Below are positions 6,101 through 7,715 of a DNA stretch of 7,715 bases, piece after piece. Every line of letters starts with the position of its first letter. The stretch's first letter is position 1. Source of the DNA: an uncultured Chloroflexota bacterium (lineage in GTDB: Bacteria; Chloroflexota; Anaerolineae; Aggregatilineales; Phototrophicaceae); NCBI GenBank assembly GCA_937870805.1, contig CALMZT010000774.1, forward strand, positions 1 to 7,715, in the 5' to 3' direction. The position numbers and the translations under genes were made by a program. The notes beneath the pieces are model-generated. The model was not told the origin of the DNA and did not search any database. It worked only from the letters and a program-made list of their open reading frames with translations.

Positions 6101-7630
6101 ATTGCCCAACAGCGTAACGGTGAAAGCATCCCCTGTGAAATAGAACTGCACGGTTTCATTGTTGGTCGTCGTGTAGTGCAGCGTATTACTGTAGGAATTA
6201 GCGTTGTACTGCGGCGTCCAGTTCGTGCTGTAGACGGCGCTGACGGTTGTATCGTCGTGGACGCCAACGGCTGCGGGCGTCACGGTGATGTCGGCGGTCA
6301 TGCCAAAGTCGGGTTCACGAGTCTCTAGGGCTTCGGCGGTAGCTTCGGGTGTCGCTTCCGCTGTGGCTTCGGCTGCTTGCGGCACAGTGACGGCGCTGAC
6401 TTGCAGCGTACTCGCCAGCGGTATCAACTGCTCGAACGTCAGCCATGCGGTCACGCTGCTGTCATCGCTGGAAACGACTTCGCCGCCAAGCTGTTCAATG
6501 AGCGCCGTGAGGGTTGCCACATCGCTGTCGGCGCTTGCCCACACGACGACTTGAATCCGTCCGTTCTCATCAACAGGAATGCCAAGCGACTGAGCCAGCG
6601 CGGCGGCATCTTCCCCTGCGAGGTAAGCGTTCAATACATCCGCCACCCCGCCTTGCAACTTCGTGGCGATTTCTGGCGCAAGGGTCGGAACAGCAGGCGT
6701 AGTGCTTTCGGGCGTCGCTTCAATGGTGGCTTCCGGTGTGGCTTCGACTGTGGTTTCCGGTGTTGCGGTAGCCGTAGCGGGCGGGATGCTCAGGTCTTCG
6801 GCGCGCACATCGTCAAGTGCCATGTTCGCAGCGCTGAAGCTGAAGCTGATACCCCCCACCCCTAACGGTTGAGGATCAGTGTACGTGAACTGCGACACGC
6901 CATCGACAATCACCGTCATGTCGGCGGCAACAGCGCGAATGACTACCGTGTGCCATACAGGCAGCGGTTCAGCAGTAGGCGCGTTCGGGTCAACCGTCGG
7001 CGCGACACCTTCGGCAAGCAGTTGGTTATTGCGATAAAGCTGCGCCGTGCCTTGAGCATCAATCACGGTCACGTAGCCATCAGTGCCAGTGCTGCGAATC
7101 GTCACCGACGCGAAACTGTCCGGCTGTATCTGGACGCGCGCGATGAGCAGCACATCCTGCCAGTTCATGCCCGCGATAGCTGCGGTGGCGTTGGGCAGCG
7201 TATTGCTCAGCGCGAGATTGTTCTGCGTATCAAAGGCGAAACTCCAGCCCTCGCTCAACAGCCAGCCAATAGTATCGCCATCCTGAAAGTCGTCGCTAAA
7301 TGGACTGACCACAGGCGGATAAACAGGCGTGCTGGAGGCTGCTGGCGTTGCTGTTTCTGTCGCTGTCGCTGTCGCTGTCGCTTCGCTGACGGGTGTGACC
7401 TCAGCGGTAGGCGATTCCGTCGCAGACGGTGTAAGAGTCTCTGAAGGTTCAGGTGTCGGCGGGGTTTCCGTCGGAGCATCCGTTGGGGTTTCAATAATGG
7501 CTGTGGTTTCTGGTGTGGATTCCTGAGCTTGCGCGAGGTGGGGGGTGAGTGTCGTTCCACTGAGTGAAAAAATAAGAACTGTTAGGAGACAAAGCGCGAT
7601 AAAAGTTCCACGCTTAACAGCAAAAGGCAT
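146..7630 (-). CDS. Giant secreted multi-module beta-sandwich repeat protein (putative adhesin/glycan-binding protein)
   Basis: This open frame encodes 2,494 residues from an ATG at 7630 and stops at TAA (146-148). The order is: signal peptide (1-35), Thr/Pro/Glu linker (36-109), LamG-like beta-sandwich (110-280), linker (281-319), subtilase-prodomain-like domain (320-418), linker (419-442), then 14 beta-sandwich modules (443-2494). Modules share a plan: a G-x-Y-E/Q start, Trp near 'GTW/GW', a 'hY-S/T' segment, 'GhhhY', a 'V-C-V' strand, 'R-hhEI' and a closing 'F-hhhG/VL' strand. Each module has exactly two Cys. I see no catalytic motif, SLH, dockerin, LPXTG, PEP-CTERM or C-terminal membrane helix. 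The ATG was preferred over a GTG at 7693 because it has AAGGA nine bases upstream and gives a conventional signal peptide. I do not recognise a named family. Extracellular location is well supported; adhesion or glycan binding is inferred from the jelly-roll style only. Confidence 0.95.
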   Translation of the reverse strand: MPFAVKRGTFIALCLLTVLIFSLSGTTLTPHLAQAQESTPETTAIIETPTDAPTETPPTPEPSETLTPSATESPTAEVTPVSEATATATATETATPAASSTPVYPPVVSPFSDDFQDGDTIGWLLSEGWSFAFDTQNNLALSNTLPNATAAIAGMNWQDVLLIARVQIQPDSFASVTIRSTGTDGYVTVIDAQGTAQLYRNNQLLAEGVAPTVDPNAPTAEPLPVWHTVVIRAVAADMTVIVDGVSQFTYTDPQPLGVGGISFSFSAANMALDDVRAEDLSIPPATATATPETTVEATPEATIEATPESTTPAVPTLAPEIATKLQGGVADVLNAYLAGEDAAALAQSLGIPVDENGRIQVVVWASADSDVATLTALIEQLGGEVVSSDDSSVTAWLTFEQLIPLASTLQVSAVTVPQAAEATAEATPEATAEALETREPDFGMTADITVTPAAVGVHDDTTVSAVYSTNWTPQYNANSYSNTLHYTTTNNETVQFYFTGDAFTVTLLGNPAGGEFAVSLDADGAALAQSLLLLDSAGRAPYGAGFTCSTEISTVNGRVNNVRSANTFYTIGCRGISANFPSVDHMVEIKNIGAGQLYVDAFEVLAVGGAGNPRYIDNTDTFRLNFSGTGWSSAAGGRGGTMSWSNAASSFVSFDMNLSSAINGEGIVLYHYNGISANYKVCVTDTSVAPSACGAGTSFSTVGVNGRRFISEADLALTAITGARRIVISPAGDGFFGFDAVFIVGNPPNGLGTLTMANGLYEDHDANIRRIGTWTTYSAAQAIGGGATYSSDPYAAMLFNVDSATQGIAVYTTNANSYASFEVCVYSQTATDTQDDICQTFNTAAASTLYGRVNVLRLPNNIVSSPRLVEIRQTSGGTLAIEAVRLLGAITPLDNGTYDDAQTLDLNFSSGWTGVNGSGRASTTTWSNSNTQFVWFEMNFTTANEGEGIVIYTNSPAASTGVNICVTAAGGAVPTNGCTSPTFNYLLGTNTRQWITEADLGVSATNGAQRIIISPSGTGWFGFDGVTLVGPNNSIGVPLNLSGGSPTGFYEPEDPYVLKVGTWTESAQAGALGGDTHYSNSLNNSLMFNVDSATQGVAVYTTNGSGFATGEVCVYSATSSTTNDDVCTPFNTNGSGTGIFIVRLPNGITTIPAGASRLVEIRITSAAYLGVQGFRLLGAITPLPYGYYEDSQVTDLNYSATGWTSVTSGRGNISMWTNSAASSTFVWFEMNFDAAKHGEGILLYNAAGFPSAGVNVCFTAAGGAAPTNGCTSPTFSTTFGTNTRLWISESQLTASAATGAQRIIISPSSPAASGQWFDFDGITLVGQSNTIGAALTLAGGSPAGFYEPENANVLKVGTWTEAADAAALGGDTHFAAGVGQALLFNVDSATQGVAVYTTNASGNATGEVCVYSATNSAGNDDACQTFNTNTSAGQGVFFVRIPAGTTTTPPAATRLVEIRITAAATLGVQGFRLLSASAPLPFGYYEDTQTSDLNYSATGWTAAASGRGNNTMWTNSAASSTFVWFEMNFTSANQGEGLIIYNAGGFPTGGVNVCVTAAGGAVPTNGCTTPTLNYTFGTNTRRFVTETELGVANTDVARRIILSPSSAAGSGQWFGFEGITLVGQSNTIGAALTLAGGSPTGYYEPENAGVLKVGSWVEVADAGALGGDSHRVNSGDQAMLFNVDSATQGIAVYTTNGSGYATGELCVYSATNNTSNDDACTTFITNGAAGTGGYIVRIPTGTTTTPAGATRLVELRTMSTGTMAVQGFRLVGALTALAPGYYQATEIATSFNLTFNGTWIPSTAANGNAIRWTNSGTATFLWNVQPGRNDRLLIYRTTGSSLGNIEVCVNGNCAIVPNSATSAAGVVSNFITKADVGLNDASSGDFLVTIRVATATPSAYIGLEALQVLTTAAPLAPGNYEETPLSTNYNLSYSATGWAFYAAGRGNNAAWTNSAASSTFVWFEMNFDSTKDGEGLILYNAPGFPTGGVNVCVVTAGGAAPSNGCTAPTFNYTFGTNSRRWISEADLGMTAVTGARRILLSPSSASGSGQWFALEGLFVMGQPNNLGAALTLAGGSPTGFYEPEASGVTRVGNWIEYADATALGGDTHWISSDRQAMLFNVDSATRGVAIYTTNMSGTGSIEVCIYSATNNVANDDTCQTFTTASSVNTTGVNVVRIPAGTTTIPAGSARVVEIRTTSAAAVGIQGFRLLDNPVALIPGFYQSSDVNVTLSAGWLNAASGAYDGGSAHYTSTPNAQMSFSIGGTGGASTGFVLYVTRASWAAPIVVCYDRVSDPADNNLTPALGVGTCEQVTTTIAGSTVENVYGLGFYGLPSRTLDNLSNETYNVTIKHVGNAAQYLFIDAINVLAAPTQSLVAGTNENTSPALLYSPASRWTTGATSTTTLAGGIVQTRMTGNALIVYGAASASGSSSIRFCLVIPNTTAPASRLNCGTFSQNGVGSYTPTILYGFGSGQHDVVFDNRAPGMTFTVDSVTPR
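149..505 (-). other. C-terminal module E, residues 2376-2494
   Basis: Module E is the shortest unit (119 residues): 'GTNENTSPALLYSPASRW', 'GNALIVYG', 'IRFCLVIP' and 'LNCGTF' (C-x14-C), 'GQHDVVFDN' and 'MTFTVDSVTPR'. The last strand corresponds to the 'FxVDAhxVL' closing strand of other modules and the protein ends six residues later. No sorting signal, membrane helix or charged tail follows, so it simply caps the array. Confidence 0.7.
506..976 (-). other. Divergent beta-sandwich module D, residues 2219-2375
   Basis: Module D starts with the same G-F-Y-Q junction ('GFYQSSDVNVTLSAGW') and has 'GGSAHYTSTPNAQMSFSIGG' split over two strands, 'GFVLYV', 'IVVCYD' and a closing 'YLFIDAINVL'. The motif order matches B modules ('GG-H' then 'hF-h' then 'G-hhY') but the sequence is strongly diverged. 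Its two Cys are 20 residues apart. Confidence 0.7.
977..1879 (-). repeat. Repeat pair A5-B5, residues 1918-2218
   Basis: A5 (1918-2078) and B5 (2079-2218) total 903 bp. A5 has 'NLSYSATGW', 'TNSAASSTFVWFEMNF', 'GEGLILYN', 'RRWISEADLGM' and 'GQWFALEGLFVMG'. B5 has 'GFYEPEASGVTRVGNW', 'ALGGDTH', 'MLFNVDSATRGVAIYTTN' (Arg replaces the Gln of all other B copies), 'EVCIYS' and 'NDDTCQTF'. It is the last regular pair. Confidence 0.88.
1880..2293 (-). other. Divergent module C interrupting the A-B alternation, residues 1780-1917
   Basis: This 138-residue module sits between B4 and A5. It opens in A style ('FNLTFNGTW', 'NAIRWTNSGTATFLW') and keeps an A-like 'NFITKADVGL'. It ends in B style ('YIGLEALQVLTTAAPLAP', compare 'LGVQGFRLLGAITPL' in B2). 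Its cysteine pair is the tightest in the array ('VCVNGNC', C-x4-C), which implies a very short hairpin loop where the others have 10-24 residues. It may be a hybrid of A and B or an older module retained in place. Confidence 0.75.
2294..3184 (-). repeat. Repeat pair A4-B4, residues 1483-1779
   Basis: A4 (1483-1640) and B4 (1641-1779) are 891 bp. A4 keeps 'NLNY/DLNYSATGW', 'GRGNNTMWTNSAASSTFVW', 'GEGLIIYN' and 'SSAAGSGQWFGFEGITLVG'. B4 has 'GYYEPENAGVLKVGSW', 'ALGGDSH', 'MLFNVDSATQGIAVYTTN', 'ELCVYS' and 'NDDACTTF'. A 48-bp DNA block at 3048-3095 is identical to 1734-1781 in A5, although the two are separated by module C. Confidence 0.9.
3185..4075 (-). repeat. Repeat pair A3-B3, residues 1186-1482
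   Basis: A3 (1186-1343) and B3 (1344-1482) are 891 bp, exactly the length of the next pair. A3 has 'GYYEDSQVTDLNYSATGW', 'TNSAASSTFVWFEMNF', 'GEGILLYN' and 'GQWFDFDGITLVGQSNTIG'. B3 has 'GFYEPENANVLKVGTWTE', 'ALGGDTH', 'LLFNVDSATQGVAVYTTN', 'NDDACQTF' and 'RLVEIRITAAATLGVQGFRLL'. DNA similarity to the neighbouring pairs is high; for example 3606-3637 is identical to 1401-1432. Confidence 0.9.
4076..4945 (-). repeat. Repeat pair A2-B2, residues 896-1185
   Basis: A2 (896-1047) and B2 (1048-1185) are 870 bp together. A2 has 'FVWFEMNF', 'GEGIVIY', C-x12-C in 'ICVTAAGGAVPTNGC', 'RQWITEADLGV' and 'RIIISPSGTGWFGFDG'. It lacks the SSxxxSG insertion seen in A3-A5 before the last strand. B2 has 'GFYEPEDPYVLKVGTWTE', 'LMFNVDSATQGVAVYTTNG', C-x13-C ending 'NDDVC', and 'ASRLVEIRITSAAYLGVQGFRLLG'. 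Confidence 0.88.
4946..5785 (-). repeat. Repeat pair A1-B1, residues 616-895
   Basis: A1 (616-758) and B1 (759-895) form the first and most divergent A-B pair (840 bp). A1 has 'FRLNFSGTGW', 'GRGGTMSWSNAASSFVSFDMN' split over two strands, 'RRFISEADLAL' and 'FFGFDAVFIVG'. B1 has 'GTWTTYSAAQAIGGG', 'MLFNVDSATQGIAVYTTN', 'FEVCVYS', 'DDICQTF' and 'RLVEIR'. Its cysteine spacings are C-x10-C in A1 and C-x13-C in B1. Confidence 0.85.
5786..6304 (-). other. Beta-sandwich module R1, first of 14, residues 443-615
   Basis: This is the first of the 14 modules. It shows 'YSTNW', 'YSNTLHYTTTNNETVQFYFTGDAFTVTLLG', a 'FAVSLDADG' strand and the closing 'HMVEIKNIGAGQLYVDAFEVLAV'. The pattern 'Y-S-h-hhY.....V.F.F.G......', then 'h-h-V-E-I...' and 'hhVDAF-V' is like galactose-binding-type or CBM-like jelly rolls. 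Two cysteines (FTC and IGC) lie 24 residues apart, the widest spacing in the array. It is more divergent than the A and B modules. Confidence 0.7.
6305..6376 (-). other. Ala/Glu/Thr-rich linker 3, residues 419-442
   Basis: A short linker (AAEATAEATPEATAEALE) with ATAEA/ATPEA repetition leads into the C-terminal module array. Confidence 0.75.
6377..6673 (-). other. Subtilase-prodomain-like (ferredoxin-like) alpha/beta domain, residues 320-418
   Basis: The segment runs from 'EIATKLQGGVADVLNAYLAGEDAAALAQ' through 'IQVVVWASADSDVATLTALIEQLGGEVV' to 'SSVTAWLTFEQLIPLASTLQVSAVTVPQA'. The order is helix, strand (QVVVWA), helix (VATLTALIEQLGG), strand (EVVSSD), strand (SVTAWLTF), helix (EQLIPLAST), strand (VSAVTVP). 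This beta-alpha-beta-beta-alpha-beta plan with 'LxxLGGEV' and 'V.A.h....h..LA....V' resembles the domain found ahead of S8 subtilase domains in bacteria, where it acts as pro-segment or chaperone. No Asp/His/Ser protease domain follows. The function here is unknown and the resemblance is by pattern only. Confidence 0.5.
6674..6790 (-). other. Thr/Pro/Glu-rich linker 2, residues 281-319
   Basis: A 39-residue low-complexity linker with repeated ATPE-type units (TATPETTVEATPEATIEA) joins the LamG-like domain to the next alpha/beta domain. The DNA shows an imperfect repeat of GGC/GTG-TTCC type units at about 6708-6780 that encodes the T-P-E-A steps. Confidence 0.8.
6791..7303 (-). other. LamG/concanavalin-like beta-sandwich domain, residues 110-280
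   Basis: The segment opens with 'FSDDFQDGDTIGW' and 'GWSFAF' and continues with alternating hydrophobic strands (VLLIARVQI, SVTIRS, GYVTVIDAQGTAQLYRN). It closes with 'WHTVVIRAVAADMTVIVDG' and 'GGISFSFSAANMALDDVRA'. The sequence 'YRN..LLAEG...W-h-hhI-R...hhVDG' and a terminal 'hALDDVRA' strand are the usual pattern of laminin-G or DUF1080-like jelly-roll domains that often bind glycans. It contains no cysteine, unlike the C-terminal array. The family assignment is by pattern only; the ligand is unknown. Confidence 0.65.
7307..7525 (-). other. Thr/Pro/Glu/Ala-rich linker 1, residues 36-108
   Basis: This stretch of about 73 residues is nearly all Thr, Pro, Ala, Glu and Ser, with units such as TPTDAPTETPPTPEP and an ATATATAT run near residues 84-91. 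It is expected to be extended, disordered and a possible O-glycosylation target between the cleaved signal peptide and the first folded domain. Linkers of this composition are frequent in extracellular proteins of Chloroflexota, which is the main clue to the host. Confidence 0.85.
7357..7382 (-). repeat. Hexanucleotide microsatellite inside linker 1
   Basis: The plus strand reads CTGTCG repeated just over four times without interruption (26 bp). On the coding strand it encodes the Ala-Thr run of linker 1. The unit length is a multiple of three, so slippage would change linker length without breaking the frame. Confidence 0.85.
7526..7630 (-). other. Sec signal peptide, residues 1-35
   Basis: The N-terminus has a short basic region (MPFAVKRG), a hydrophobic core (about residues 10-23, FIALCLLTVLIFSL) and a probable signal peptidase I site after Ala35 (LAQA, then QES). 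The Thr/Pro-rich linker follows at once, as is usual for exported modular proteins. The Cys at position 14 lies inside the hydrophobic core preceded by Leu, so it does not form a convincing lipobox. Confidence 0.9.
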
Positions 7631-7639
7631 AAGAACTAG

Positions 7640-7644
7640 TCCTT
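7640..7644 (-). promoter_or_regulatory. Shine-Dalgarno sequence deciding the ATG start
   Basis: AAGGA on the minus strand lies nine bases before the ATG at 7630. The in-frame GTG at 7693 has no comparable purine-rich sequence upstream and would add 21 residues in front of the basic n-region of the signal peptide. Confidence 0.6.
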
Positions 7645-7663
7645 GAATAGTTTGCAGTGCATG

Positions 7664-7693
7664 GTTATAGTTTGCCTTGTGAGACGTTCTCAC
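7664..7693 (-). promoter_or_regulatory. Possible sigma-70-like promoter
   Basis: On the minus strand GTGAGA (7688-7693, 4/6 match to TTGACA) and TATAAC (7664-7669, 5/6 match to TATAAT) are 18 bases apart. Transcription would begin near 7657 and leave a leader of about 27 nt before the ATG. The -35 match is weak, and an alternative -10-like TATTTT lies further upstream near 7698-7703, so this is tentative. Confidence 0.3.
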
Positions 7694-7696
7694 AAG
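7676..7696. promoter_or_regulatory. Perfect inverted repeat, candidate operator
   Basis: Two 9-bp arms, CTTGTGAGA and TCTCACAAG, are exact reverse complements around a 3-bp CGT centre. The element covers the proposed -35 box, the usual place for a dimeric repressor site. If transcription starts upstream it would instead form a leader hairpin. The regulator is not in the window. Confidence 0.5.
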
Positions 7697-7715
7697 ACAA
7701 AATAGACGGATGTCT

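Noticed and set aside
6869..7444. Plus-strand open frame of 191 codons opposite the LamG-like and linker-1 coding region
   Set aside because: It is fully antisense to the large gene; its protein is Arg-rich with a low-complexity Arg/Cys tail mirroring the antisense of the linker, and it has no domain pattern.
7589..7600. Lipobox (IALC) in the signal peptide
   Set aside because: Leu, not Gly/Ala/Ser, precedes the Cys, which lies in the middle of the hydrophobic core; a clean AQA signal peptidase I site follows.
7628..7693. GTG at 7691-7693 as the start, giving 2,515 residues
   Set aside because: It has no Shine-Dalgarno sequence, lies inside the inverted repeat, and would place 21 unneeded residues before a normal signal peptide; the ATG at 7628-7630 has AAGGA at nine bases.
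7704..7715. Second small palindrome AGAC-N4-GTCT at the right edge
   Set aside because: Four-base arms are expected by chance and the element touches the window boundary.

Overview
The window is almost entirely one intact minus-strand gene. It encodes a secreted modular protein of about 2,494 residues, reading from a preferred ATG at 7628-7630 to a TAA at 146-148. No frameshift or internal stop interrupts the 7.5 kb reading frame. I see no second protein gene, RNA gene, CRISPR array or complete mobile element. The product has a Sec signal peptide and three Thr/Pro/Glu-rich linkers of the 'ATATPE/TPEAT' type. That linker style, the GC-rich sequence and the giant beta-sandwich extracellular protein together suggest an environmental Chloroflexota bacterium (Anaerolineae-like). 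This assignment is an inference from protein style only.

Layout in the direction of transcription (right to left): a short AT-richer leader (7631-7715) holds a perfect 9-bp inverted repeat, a weak sigma-70-like promoter and a Shine-Dalgarno sequence. Next come the signal peptide (residues 1-35), linker 1, a laminin-G/concanavalin-like beta-sandwich (about 110-280), and linker 2. These are followed by an approximately 100-residue alpha/beta domain resembling a subtilase pro-domain (320-418) and linker 3. The remaining ~2,050 residues are 14 consecutive beta-sandwich modules of about 119-173 residues. The first (R1) is followed by alternating A and B modules (A1B1 to A5B5); one odd module (C) sits between B4 and A5, and two divergent modules (D, E) close the protein. 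After the stop codon, 1-145 holds a GA/CT-rich hairpin and no gene.

Each of the 14 modules carries exactly two cysteines, and the only other cysteine in the protein is in the signal peptide. This points to one disulfide per module in an exported fibre. The central A-B pairs are close to one another at DNA level (two pairs are each exactly 891 bp, and one 48-bp block is identical between A4 and A5), so the array has expanded or been homogenised fairly recently. No catalytic domain and no recognised surface anchor are visible. The best working description is a large secreted or surface-associated, probably ligand-binding or adhesive, repeat protein of unknown target.
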